Positions 8,620-17,198 of a stretch of DNA of 64,000 nt are shown here, in pieces (positions within the stretch are counted from its first letter, which is position 1; each line of letters begins with the position of its first letter). A program made the position numbers and the translations under genes. The stretch is from Solirubrobacteraceae bacterium (lineage in GTDB: Bacteria > Actinomycetota > Thermoleophilia > Solirubrobacterales > Solirubrobacteraceae). Under the pieces are notes generated by a model. That model saw only the letters and a program-made list of their open reading frames with translations, searched no databases and was not told the DNA's origin. Location of the stretch: contig JADGPP010000002.1 of NCBI GenBank assembly GCA_017882375.1, positions 35,256 to 99,255 of the forward strand. Direction: 5' to 3'.

Positions 8620-10229
8620 CGTGTTCGGCGGTCATCGCCTGCCAGCTCAAGGACGGCCGACCGCAGCTCGCCCGGCGCGATCTCGCAGCCGATCCGCGCG
8701 TCGCCCGGCTCGCCGACGAGCACGAACGGCAGCGACTCGCCGACGCGCTTCTTGTCGCGTGCGACGGCGCGCAGGACGTCCTCCACCTCGGCGCCGTCGA
8801 GCGTGACCGGCAGGTCGCGCTGGCGCAGCATCTCGCGGACCTGCTCGCGCAGCGCGTCGGCGCCGGAGAGGCGCAGCGTCGCCAGCAGGCCGAGCCCAAC
8901 GGCCTCGCCGTGGCGATAGCGCGCGTAGCCCGTCGCCGTCTCGATCGCGTGACCGACCGTGTGCCCGAGGTTCAGCACCTGCCGGCGCCCGGCGTCGCGT
9001 TCGTCGGCGGCGACCACCGCGAGCTTGGTGCGCGCACAGGCGAGGATCGTCTGCTCGTCGAGGTCGGCGCCCGCCGAGACGCGCTCCCACAGCGCCCCGC
9101 CGGCGATCAGCGCAGTCTTGAGCACCTCGACCCAGCCGGCGGCGAGCTCCCGCTCGGGCAGGCTCTGCAGCGTGTCGGGATCGACGAGCACGCCCGCCGG
9201 CTGGTGGTAGACGCCGACGTAGTTCTTCGCCTCGGGCAGATCCACGCCGGTCTTGCCGCCGTAGGCCGAGTCGACTTGGGCCAGCAGCGTCGTCGGGATG
9301 TGCACGATCGGCACGCCGCGCTGATAGGTCGCCGCACAGAAACCCGCGAGATCGCCGACGACGCCGCCGCCGAGCGCCACCACGTGGTCGCCGCGGTCGG
9401 CCTGTCGCGCCAGCAGCGCGCGCCAGACCGACTCCGCGACGGCGAGCGTCTTGTGCTGCTCGCCGGCCGGGATCGCGATCGTGCCCGCCAGCCCCTCCAG
9501 CTGGTCGCCGTACAACCGCCCGACGGTCTCGTCGGTCACGCAGAACGGCCGCGACACGGTGCGGTCCAGCGGCCACAGCTGGGCCGGCTCGCGCGCCCCC
9601 GCCGCGCGCAGCAGGCCGCGCCCGATCAGCACCGGGTACTCGCCCGCGGCGCTCTGCGCCCAGACCATGCGCATTCCCGGCGGGGCGGCGGCCAGCGCGC
9701 GCAGCACGTCGAGCACGTGCGTGGCGCCGCCGCGCACCAGCGGCGGCAGGAAGGCGTGGGCGTGACGCTCGTAGAGCTGGCGCCGCTCGGCGTGCAGCGC
9801 CAGGAAGGCCTCGCGGTCGCGCGCCAGCGGGCGGCCGAGCGCTCCCGGCGACGCCTCGGCAGGGCGCCCCACGCGCTCCCACGCCTGCTCGGCCTCGATG
9901 TCCAGCAGCACCACGACGTGCGGCTCGAGCGCCACGCGAACGCGCTCGGAGAGGATGCTGCCGCCTCCCAGTGCGATCACCGCGCCGGGCTCGGCGGCGT
10001 CGAGCAGCTCGCAGACGACCTGCTCCTCGGCGGCGCGGAAGGACGCCTCGCCGTGCAGCTCGAACTCCGTCGCAGGCGAATGCCCGAAGCGCTGCGCCAG
10101 CAGCTCGTCGCTGTCGAGCGCCGTGACGCCGAGCGCCTGCGCGAGCTCGGCGGCGACGGTCGACTTGCCCGCGCCCATGAACCCGATCAGCACGAGCGCC
10201 CGTCGCGGCGCGCCCGCTACGTCGGCCAT
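8616..10229 (-). CDS. aroKB: Bifunctional shikimate kinase / 3-dehydroquinate synthase
   Basis: N-terminal LIGFMGAGKSTVAAELA kinase; C-terminal ALGGGVVGDLAGFCAATYQRGVPIVHIPTTLLAQVDSAYGGKTGVD dehydroquinate synthase in one ORF. Confidence 0.95.
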   Translation of the reverse strand: MADVAGAPRRALVLIGFMGAGKSTVAAELAQALGVTALDSDELLAQRFGHSPATEFELHGEASFRAAEEQVVCELLDAAEPGAVIALGGGSILSERVRVALEPHVVVLLDIEAEQAWERVGRPAEASPGALGRPLARDREAFLALHAERRQLYERHAHAFLPPLVRGGATHVLDVLRALAAAPPGMRMVWAQSAAGEYPVLIGRGLLRAAGAREPAQLWPLDRTVSRPFCVTDETVGRLYGDQLEGLAGTIAIPAGEQHKTLAVAESVWRALLARQADRGDHVVALGGGVVGDLAGFCAATYQRGVPIVHIPTTLLAQVDSAYGGKTGVDLPEAKNYVGVYHQPAGVLVDPDTLQSLPERELAAGWVEVLKTALIAGGALWERVSAGADLDEQTILACARTKLAVVAADERDAGRRQVLNLGHTVGHAIETATGYARYRHGEAVGLGLLATLRLSGADALREQVREMLRQRDLPVTLDGAEVEDVLRAVARDKKRVGESLPFVLVGEPGDARIGCEIAPGELRSAVLELAGDDRRTR

Positions 10230-11383
10230 CCGATCCGCTCGCCGTAGGCGCCGACCGCCTGCAGCACGTCGTCGATGTGGTCGCCGCCGAACTTGCGCCG
10301 GTAGGCATCGGCGAGCACGAACGCGACCATCGCCTCGCCGACGACGCCCGCCGCGGGCACCGTGCAGGAGTCGGTGCGCTCGCGCAGCGCCTGCGCGGGC
10401 TCGTGGGTCTCGGTGTCGACCGAGCGCAGCGGCTTGGTCAGCGTCGGCAGCGGCTTCATCGCCCCGCGCACGATCAGCGGCAGGCCGTTGGTCATCCCGC
10501 CCTCCAGCCCTCCGGCGCGGTTGGTCTCGCGGTAGTAGCCGCGCTCTGTGGAGTAGTAGATCTCGTCGTGCGCCTGCGAACCGGGCAGACCGGCGACCGT
10601 GAAGGCATCGCCCAGCGATGCGCCCTTGACGGCCTGGATCGAGCAGATCGCCATCGCCAGGCGGCCGTCCATCCGCTCCTCCCAGGAGACGTGCGAGCCC
10701 AGTCCCGGCACCAGCCCGAACGCCTGCACCTCAAACACGCCGCCGAGCGACTCGTTGGCCTTGCGCAGGTCGTCGATCTCGCGCACCATCGCGCGCGTGG
10801 CATCGGCGTCCAGGCAGCGCACGGGCGAGCTGTCGGCCTCGGCGAAGTCCTCGAGCGTGAGCGCGCGCCCGGGCTCGGGAGCGTGCACGGAGGCGATCTG
10901 CACGACATGCGAGCGAACCTCCACGCCGAGTGCCCGCAGGAACGTCTTGCACAGCGCCCCTCCGGCGACGCGCGCGGCCGTCTCGCGCGCCGAGGCGCGC
11001 TCGAGGATGTTGCGCACGTCGCTGTGCTTGTACTTCTGCGTGCCCACGAGGTCGGCGTGGCCGGGGCGCGGAAGGTGGACCTCGGCCACCTCCTGGTCGA
11101 CCGGCCACGGGCTCATGCGCTCCTCCCAGTTGGCGTAGTCGCGGTTGGCGACCTGCAGGGCGATCGGGCCGCCCAGCGTGCGGCCGTGGCGGATGCCCGC
11201 GGTGACCTCGGCGGCGTCGCGCTCGATCTTCATCCGCCCGCCGCGACCGTGGCCGAGCTGGCGGCGGGCCATGTCGCGATTGAGATCCTCGGGCGTGATC
11301 GCCAGCCCCGCCGGCAATCCCTCGACGAGACACGTCAAGCCGGGGCCGTGCGACTCGCCGGCGGTTATCAGACGGAGCGTCAC
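10217..11383 (-). CDS. aroC: Chorismate synthase
   Basis: LRLITAGESHGPGL, RRQLGHGRGGRMKIERD, GGLEGGMTNGLPL. Confidence 0.97.
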   Translation of the reverse strand: MTLRLITAGESHGPGLTCLVEGLPAGLAITPEDLNRDMARRQLGHGRGGRMKIERDAAEVTAGIRHGRTLGGPIALQVANRDYANWEERMSPWPVDQEVAEVHLPRPGHADLVGTQKYKHSDVRNILERASARETAARVAGGALCKTFLRALGVEVRSHVVQIASVHAPEPGRALTLEDFAEADSSPVRCLDADATRAMVREIDDLRKANESLGGVFEVQAFGLVPGLGSHVSWEERMDGRLAMAICSIQAVKGASLGDAFTVAGLPGSQAHDEIYYSTERGYYRETNRAGGLEGGMTNGLPLIVRGAMKPLPTLTKPLRSVDTETHEPAQALRERTDSCTVPAAGVVGEAMVAFVLADAYRRKFGGDHIDDVLQAVGAYGERIGWPT

Positions 11384-11413
11384 GCTCCTAGCTTATTTGC
11401 TGGGCCGTCCGCC

Positions 11414-12460
11414 TCAGAGCGAGGCGCTCCACGCGGCCATGTGGGCGCGACCGATCAGAGATCGGCCGGCGAAGGCCCGGTGCTGGGCGAACACGAGCAC
11501 GCCCTTGTCGGCGGAGTAGCGCATGCCGGGCAGCGCGGACAGGCCGACGCTGCGAAGCAATTGCAGCCCGGCCTTCGATTCCGCGCGGAAGATCCGGCGC
11601 GCGGCCGACGCCGACGCCTTGCTCGCGTCGATGCTCACGACCTGCAGCTGGTAGACGACGGGGGTGCCTTCCGGCGGCACGTATTCGAGTTCCTCGAGCT
11701 GCCCTGCTTTGAGGTCGATCGTCTGGCACTGCGATGCGTTGGGCAGGCAGGCGGCGCTGCCGCGCAGGATCGCTTCGCCGACGAGCGTGAACGACGCGCT
11801 CTTGCCTCCGGCCGTCACGCCGCGGAAGACCACCAGCGGCTGTGCGGTCGATGGCAGCGGCTGCTGGCGCTTGAGGTGTTCATACGGCGTCAGCGTCGGG
11901 CTGGGCGACGGTGAGCCGGCCGGCACGGCGCCGAACAGCACCGCGACGCGGTAGACGGTCTGCTTCTTGGGCTTGCTCGGCGACGGTTTGCTTTCAGGCG
12001 TCGAGGTACCACCGCCCTGGGAGCCGGAGCTCGATTCCGAGCCCGCGCCGGGGGTCGTCGTGGAAGCGCCCGACGGGGAGGAGGAGGACGATCCCGAGCC
12101 TGCGCTCGTGCCGGCGCTCGCTTCAGAGGCTGTCGACGCGCTCGGCGCCTTGGCTCCGGGCAGCGGCGCAAAGGGGTTGCGCGACACGCCGGCGGCGCGA
12201 TGCGAGGACCCGCTGGTCGTCTCGGCCACCGGCTGACCGATGTCGGTCGGCGCCTGGGTGACGGCGATGCTCGAGGCCGAGACACCCGTCGACAGCGGCG
12301 ACACGGTCGAGGCGACCGGCGCCGGAGTCGAGGCCGAGCTACCACCGCCCAGGATCGCGTAGGCCAGCGCGCCGACGAGGGCGACGCCGAGCAGGACGAG
12401 GATCGGCAGGATGCGCCGGTCGAGCAGGTCGGCCTTCAGAGAGCCGAGAAAGTCGGTCAT
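11414..12460 (-). CDS. Membrane-anchored pilus-cluster protein (PilP-position, unassigned)
   Basis: TM near N-terminus, long Ser/Thr/Gly/Pro linker, conserved-looking C-terminus; overlaps the PilO-like gene. Confidence 0.6.
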   Translation of the reverse strand: MTDFLGSLKADLLDRRILPILVLLGVALVGALAYAILGGGSSASTPAPVASTVSPLSTGVSASSIAVTQAPTDIGQPVAETTSGSSHRAAGVSRNPFAPLPGAKAPSASTASEASAGTSAGSGSSSSSPSGASTTTPGAGSESSSGSQGGGTSTPESKPSPSKPKKQTVYRVAVLFGAVPAGSPSPSPTLTPYEHLKRQQPLPSTAQPLVVFRGVTAGGKSASFTLVGEAILRGSAACLPNASQCQTIDLKAGQLEELEYVPPEGTPVVYQLQVVSIDASKASASAARRIFRAESKAGLQLLRSVGLSALPGMRYSADKGVLVFAQHRAFAGRSLIGRAHMAAWSASL

Positions 12461-13209
12461 GGGGTCACCCTGGCGATCGCGGGAGCGGCTGGGGAGCTGG
12501 TCGAGCCGGTGCCGGAGACGGGCGTCGTGGAGGCTCCCGTGGGAGACGCCGCGGTCGCGCCGCCGGTCAGGCTCTGCGTCGCGGGCAGCACGTACGCAGT
12601 CGCCGTGATCGTGCCCGTCAGGTGTTCGGTCGGCTTGGCGCCAACGGGGGTCGTGCTCGTCGACGGCGACAGCTTGGTGCTCTGGATCGTCAGCAGGCGC
12701 CCGCTGACCTGCAGGCCACCCGATGTGGTCCGGGTCGTGAAGCGGTTCATCTGCTGGAACAGGTGATAGAGGTCGTTGAAGCTGCCGTTGAACACGAACG
12801 TGAAGGGCATCTGCGTGAAGCCGGCGCTGGCGACGGCCGCCGCGGGGGCGTTCGCCGTCGAGCCCGACGTGCTCGCGGCGCCCGCGCCGGTTGAGATCGA
12901 GGTGAAGTCGACGTGCTTCTGGTTGGACGCCTGCGCGAGCTGGTAGATCAGCGAGGGAACTTCCTGGCCCGCCGGCACGGCTTTGCCGAGGCTCACGATC
13001 GACGCGTACGCCGAGGAGTAGCGCACCTGATCGGCGCGTGCGCTGGCGACCTGCCCCTCGGCGCTTGCCAGCAGCGCGTTGGCGGTGGCCACCTGCGCGT
13101 TGAGCGAGGAGGCCTGCTTGCGCTCGGGCGCGACCACGAGCAGGTACACGGCCGCGAGCATTGCAAGCGCCCCCAGTCCGATCAATACGAGACGGTCGCG
13201 ACTGGTCAT
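12457..13209 (-). CDS. pilO: PilO-like type IV pilus inner-membrane protein
   Basis: Single N-terminal TM, coiled-coil, MTSRDRLVLIGLGALAMLAAVYLLVVAPERKQ; follows PilN/PilM. Confidence 0.7.
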   Translation of the reverse strand: MTSRDRLVLIGLGALAMLAAVYLLVVAPERKQASSLNAQVATANALLASAEGQVASARADQVRYSSAYASIVSLGKAVPAGQEVPSLIYQLAQASNQKHVDFTSISTGAGAASTSGSTANAPAAAVASAGFTQMPFTFVFNGSFNDLYHLFQQMNRFTTRTTSGGLQVSGRLLTIQSTKLSPSTSTTPVGAKPTEHLTGTITATAYVLPATQSLTGGATAASPTGASTTPVSGTGSTSSPAAPAIARVTP

Positions 13210-13985
13210 CGCCCTGCTCCCTTCTGCGAGGTGAGCTTCGCCGTCGAGCTGATCGTCGATGAGCTCGGCAGCGGATCGAAGGTGATCTGCACGGTGAACG
13301 CGGGATCGTTGCTTTCGCACTTGCCTGCCGCGCTCGAGGCGGCGCCACCCCCGCCGGACTTGGTCGAGCTCTGCAGCGCAACGCCGCTGACGCCGTCGAT
13401 CAGGCGCAGGCGCTGGAGTGTCAGAGCCACCTCCTGCTGACTGGTCGCGCAACCGCTGAGAGTGAAAGTGGGAACGCTCCCCGGCGGCGTGGCCGAGGTG
13501 GCCGTGACACCGGCGGCGCCTGCTGCGGCCGAGGCCGCCGACGCCGCGGAGGAGGAGGATGAACCGCCGGAGGTCGACGGCGTGGACGCAGCGGAGGTGG
13601 ACGTCGGGCCGACCGTGCCGTCCAGCGACGCGATCGCGGCGTCACGCGGCAGCACGCGCCCGAGCTCGTGGAACGCATGCGCCCAGTCAAAGCGCGCGTC
13701 GACGAGATCCGACACGGCCTGCAGGCGCTGCTGGCGCAGCGCGGCGAAGCTCGTGTACGGCGCCAGCTGCGCGACCTCGGCCTGCGCGCTCTGAGCGCGC
13801 GCGGTCAGCGACGCGGCCTGCGCGCGGCGGCTGGAGACCTGATGGTGGGCGATGCCGTACAGCAGCGCGAGGATCGCCAGCCCGCCGAGGATCGCGAGCA
13901 CCGCGTAGGCGCCGCCACCGGAGCGACCCGCACCGGGCGTCGGGCCCGAACGGCTTTCCGACGGGATCAGGTTGACGGCCCTCAT
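13206..13985 (-). CDS. pilN: PilN-like type IV pilus assembly protein
   Basis: MRAVNLIPSE start, single TM, coiled-coil; between PilM and PilO. Confidence 0.75.
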   Translation of the reverse strand: MRAVNLIPSESRSGPTPGAGRSGGGAYAVLAILGGLAILALLYGIAHHQVSSRRAQAASLTARAQSAQAEVAQLAPYTSFAALRQQRLQAVSDLVDARFDWAHAFHELGRVLPRDAAIASLDGTVGPTSTSAASTPSTSGGSSSSSAASAASAAAGAAGVTATSATPPGSVPTFTLSGCATSQQEVALTLQRLRLIDGVSGVALQSSTKSGGGGAASSAAGKCESNDPAFTVQITFDPLPSSSTISSTAKLTSQKGAGR

Positions 13986-15271
13986 CGGGGCGCCTCCTCG
14001 CAGGCAAGCCCGGCGGCCACCGACAGGCGGTTGGTGGAGACCTTGCCGGCCAAGCCGGCGTCGGCCACGCCGACCGAGTCGCTGCGCACCTCGAAGCCCA
14101 GCGAGGCCTGCAGCGCCTCGGCGAAGCCGGGTAGGTCCAGCGCAGCGCCGCTGAGCACCACGTGGGAGACCTGGCCGCCTTCCTCTTGGGAACGGTAGAA
14201 GTCAAGTGAGTTGCGCACCTCGCCGGAGATCTCGCGGACGCCGTTCTCGAGCACGGCGCGCACGTCTGCGTCGGAGTCCGGCGTCGCCGGCTGCGACCCG
14301 GGCTCGCGCGCCTGTATGGCGGCGGCGATCGTCTCGGAGTAGCCCATCGCGATCTCGCGTGCTTCATGGTCCTCGGGGCTGAGCGCAACGTCAGGCTCAG
14401 CCGAGGCATCGGGCTGCGGCGACTCGCTGGCCGCCTCGGGCTTGGCGAGCGCGATCGTCGCGGGCTCGACGGCGGGCGCGGAGAGATCGACCCCGTTTAG
14501 CAACGTGCGCGCCTGTTCCACGGCAATGCCTCGACGCTCGGCGATCTCGCCGGCCATCGACTCCAGTCCGCCGCCGACGACGCGAGTGAAGCGACAGATC
14601 GTCCCGTCGGCGATCGCCAGGTTGGTGAGGCCGTCGACGTTCAGATAGAGCACCCGGCCCTCCTGGTCTTCGACGCGGTGATGCAGCGAGCGGATCAGGG
14701 CGAAGGCCGACAGATCGATGCCCTCGGGCGTGAGTCCGGCGCCGCGCAGCGCGGCGAGCAGCTTCTCGACCATGTCGCGCTGAGCGGCCACGAGCACGAC
14801 CCGCTGGCGCGGGCCCGCGGGAGTGTCGATGATTCCGAGGGGGTGAAAATCGAGCACGGCGCTGTTCAGCGGCATCGGCACCTGGTCCTGCGCCTGGAAG
14901 CGCACGACGGCCGCGAGCTCCTTGCGATCGGTCACCGGGGGCAGCTCGAGCGTGCGCATGACTGTCCGCTGGTTGGCGATGCCCACGCGGACGCGCTTGC
15001 CGAGCTGGTTCTCGGCGAACAGCTCGCGCAACGCCTCGCTGAGCGCGTCCTGATCGACGACCTCGCCCTCACGGACGACGTCGGAGCCGAGCGGCATGGC
15101 CGCGGCGCGTTCGGCGAGGATCGAGCCGTTGACGCGCGCCTTGACGGCGGCGATCAGACCCGGCTGGACGTCCAGGCCGACGACGTCTGCGCCGGGGCGC
15201 CCGCCGAGCTTCAGGTCAGCGAGCCGGCCGAGCTTCAAGTTGGGGATAGATGGCATCTTTACGGGGGTCAT
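13982..15271 (-). CDS. pilM: Type IV pilus assembly ATPase-fold protein PilM
   Basis: GADVVGLDVQPGLIAAVKA, VRFQAQDQVPMPLNSAVLDFHPLG, VVLSGAALDLPGFAEAL. Confidence 0.88.
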   Translation of the reverse strand: MTPVKMPSIPNLKLGRLADLKLGGRPGADVVGLDVQPGLIAAVKARVNGSILAERAAAMPLGSDVVREGEVVDQDALSEALRELFAENQLGKRVRVGIANQRTVMRTLELPPVTDRKELAAVVRFQAQDQVPMPLNSAVLDFHPLGIIDTPAGPRQRVVLVAAQRDMVEKLLAALRGAGLTPEGIDLSAFALIRSLHHRVEDQEGRVLYLNVDGLTNLAIADGTICRFTRVVGGGLESMAGEIAERRGIAVEQARTLLNGVDLSAPAVEPATIALAKPEAASESPQPDASAEPDVALSPEDHEAREIAMGYSETIAAAIQAREPGSQPATPDSDADVRAVLENGVREISGEVRNSLDFYRSQEEGGQVSHVVLSGAALDLPGFAEALQASLGFEVRSDSVGVADAGLAGKVSTNRLSVAAGLACEEAPR

Positions 15272-15346
15272 GGTCTAGGGCGAGCGGGGCACTCGCAGGT
15301 CCCGTATCGGCGCGACGACCGGCGCGCTTTAGGGCTGCGTGCGCTG

Positions 15347-16141
15347 CTACAGGAAGTGGTTGACATAAAGGTCGATCAGCGGCTGACCGGCGAACACCCC
15401 GACGAGCGCTCCGAGCGCGAGGAACGGGCCGAACGGGACCGCCGTCTTGCGCCCTTGCGACGCGCCCTTCTCGGCGATGATCATCACGCCGACGAGCACG
15501 CCGGCGAGCAGCGCCACGAGGATCGCCGGTGCGACCGCGCGGCCGAGAAACAGGCCCATGACGCCGGCGAGCTTGACGTCGCCCATGCCCATCCCGCCGG
15601 GATAGGCCAGCGCGGCCAGCAGCAGCAGTCCGCCTGCGCCAGCTCCGGCGATCAGCCGTTCGGGCTCGCCGGCCGGATCGAGCGCCAGCCCGATCGCGAG
15701 AGCAAGCACCGCGCCGAGCGCGGTCAGTCGGTTGGGGATGATCCGGTGCTCGAGGTCGATCAGCGCAGCAGGGACCACGAGCAGGATCAGCGCGACGCTG
15801 AGAGCGACGCCGGACGCGGAGGTGTGCGCCAGCACGGCGCCGACGCACAGCGCTGCGGTGAGCACCTCGACGAGCGGGTAGCGCAGGGATATCGGCGCGG
15901 CACAGCTGCGACAGCGCCCGCGCAGCAGCAGCCACGAGAGGATCGGGATGTTGTCGTAGGGCTTCACCGGCGTGCCGCACTTCGGGCAATGCGAGGCCGG
16001 CGAGATCAGTGACTCGTGGCGCGGCAGCCTGTAGGAGACGACGTTCAAGAACGAGCCGACGATCGCGCCCAGTACGCCTGCGAAGGTGATGGCCTCCATG
16101 TGGTAATGATCGGCCGACGGGCCGGGAGGCTTGAGCCGCAA
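15347..16141 (-). CDS. pilD: Type IV prepilin peptidase
   Basis: GSFLNVVSYRLPR, CPKCGTPVKPYDNIPILSWLLLRGRCRSCAAPI zinc motif, GGMGMGDVKL active site. Confidence 0.94.
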   Translation of the reverse strand: MRLKPPGPSADHYHMEAITFAGVLGAIVGSFLNVVSYRLPRHESLISPASHCPKCGTPVKPYDNIPILSWLLLRGRCRSCAAPISLRYPLVEVLTAALCVGAVLAHTSASGVALSVALILLVVPAALIDLEHRIIPNRLTALGAVLALAIGLALDPAGEPERLIAGAGAGGLLLLAALAYPGGMGMGDVKLAGVMGLFLGRAVAPAILVALLAGVLVGVMIIAEKGASQGRKTAVPFGPFLALGALVGVFAGQPLIDLYVNHFL

Positions 16142-16179
16142 CGCTCTCGCTAGCGTCAGAGCACGTCATCAAGGGCACG

Positions 16180-16213
16180 CGAAAGGGGGTGGCCATTTGG
16201 CCACCCCCTTTCG
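16180..16213. terminator. Strong hairpin downstream of pilA
   Basis: Perfect 15-bp stem CGAAAGGGGGTGGCC-ATTT-GGCCACCCCCTTTCG. Confidence 0.75.
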
Positions 16214-16258
16214 TCAGACCTACGCCGAGCCTGAACAGTCAGGCGGGCGGCTCTCTAC

Positions 16259-16696
16259 CTACCAGGAGCCGGTCGCACTGCAGCCGCCTTTTCCAAGCGG
16301 CGTGCAAGTGCGTTCGACGCTTCCAGCCGTGCTTTTGAGCGTGTAAACGGCGCCGGTGCCCTTTGCGGTGGATGAGACGGTGAAGCTTTCGCTCGTGACC
16401 GCCCCGAGCCCCGCAGTCGCGGTCGTCGTGTCGTTCAGTGTGGGCTCGATTTTCTTCAGTTCGGGAAGCGTAGCTTCCGCGAAGCTGCCGTTGTGTTCAC
16501 TTGCGAAGGCCTCAATCGTCGTCTGCAGGGTTCCCACCTGCGTCTTGGCGGCGGAGTCGTTGGCCTTGCTCGTCTGGCTGAGGAAGGCCGGGATGGCGAT
16601 CGCGGCGAGAATGCCGATGATCAGGATGACAACCAGAAGCTCGATAAGAGTGAAACCACCCTCATTGCTCAAGCGCTGGCGCAGTCGATATAGCAT
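16259..16696 (-). CDS. pilA: Type IV major pilin-like prepilin
   Basis: GGFTLIELLVVILIIGILAAIAIPAFLSQ class III signal; SD AGGAGG upstream. Confidence 0.93.
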   Translation of the reverse strand: MLYRLRQRLSNEGGFTLIELLVVILIIGILAAIAIPAFLSQTSKANDSAAKTQVGTLQTTIEAFASEHNGSFAEATLPELKKIEPTLNDTTTATAGLGAVTSESFTVSSTAKGTGAVYTLKSTAGSVERTCTPLGKGGCSATGSW

Positions 16697-16905
16697 GTGA
16701 ATCCTCCTAGGATCCGTTTACAGAGCGCCAGCTCTTGGTCCATCGCCCGCAAGTGGCGATGCGTCCCCCGGTCGACCGGTCCGCGAGGACCGGCTTGTGA
16801 GAGCCGCCGGCTTTGCTTACACACCCCGAGGGGTGCACTGCCTTGGCACCTCGACACTGGCTTTGTCAGCCGGTGCATCGACCTCGGCTCCTGCGATCTT
16901 TAGTT
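16697..16905 (-). ncRNA. Structured 5' leader of pilA (candidate cis-regulatory RNA, class unknown)
   Basis: About 230-nt gap with several perfect stems: CCGGTCC-TCGC-GGACCGG, CATCGCC-(7)-GGCGATG, CACCC-CTCG-GGGTG; AAGCAAAGCC segment. Confidence 0.4.
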
Positions 16906-16929
16906 CTGCATCCCGCTTGGACGCATGCA

Positions 16930-17172
16930 CTATTCCGGCTCGGCGGAATCCTCGGTCTCGGCGACAGCCTGTGGTGTGTCCTTGAGCCACTTCCCCTGCG
17001 CATCGATGCCGGGGACGCGCACGCCGCTGCCATCGCACCACGGACAGGTGACGCTGTTGGGCGTCCCGCCCAGGTTGGAGATCACCTTGCCGGTGCCGCG
17101 GCAGGGCATACACTCCCGCGGCCCTTGGGACTGCTCCGTTCGATCTCCGCTGTCGGTTTGCTCGCTCGCCAC
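16930..17172 (-). CDS. Small DnaJ-type zinc-finger (CxxCxGxG) protein
   Basis: CMPCRGTGKVISNLGGTPNSVTCPWCDGSG. Confidence 0.7.
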   Translation of the reverse strand: MASEQTDSGDRTEQSQGPRECMPCRGTGKVISNLGGTPNSVTCPWCDGSGVRVPGIDAQGKWLKDTPQAVAETEDSAEPE

Positions 17173-17198
17173 GAGGCGATCAGACTAGCGTTCCGCAG

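Noticed and set aside
8647-10308. 553-aa minus-strand ORF
   Set aside because: Out-of-frame Arg/Ala-rich reading of aroKB
16697-16929. Firm call of a c-di-GMP-I riboswitch
   Set aside because: Only a short GCAAAGCC-like core matches; the GNRA hairpin and flanking consensus were not found on the pilin strand, so kept as a candidate leader only
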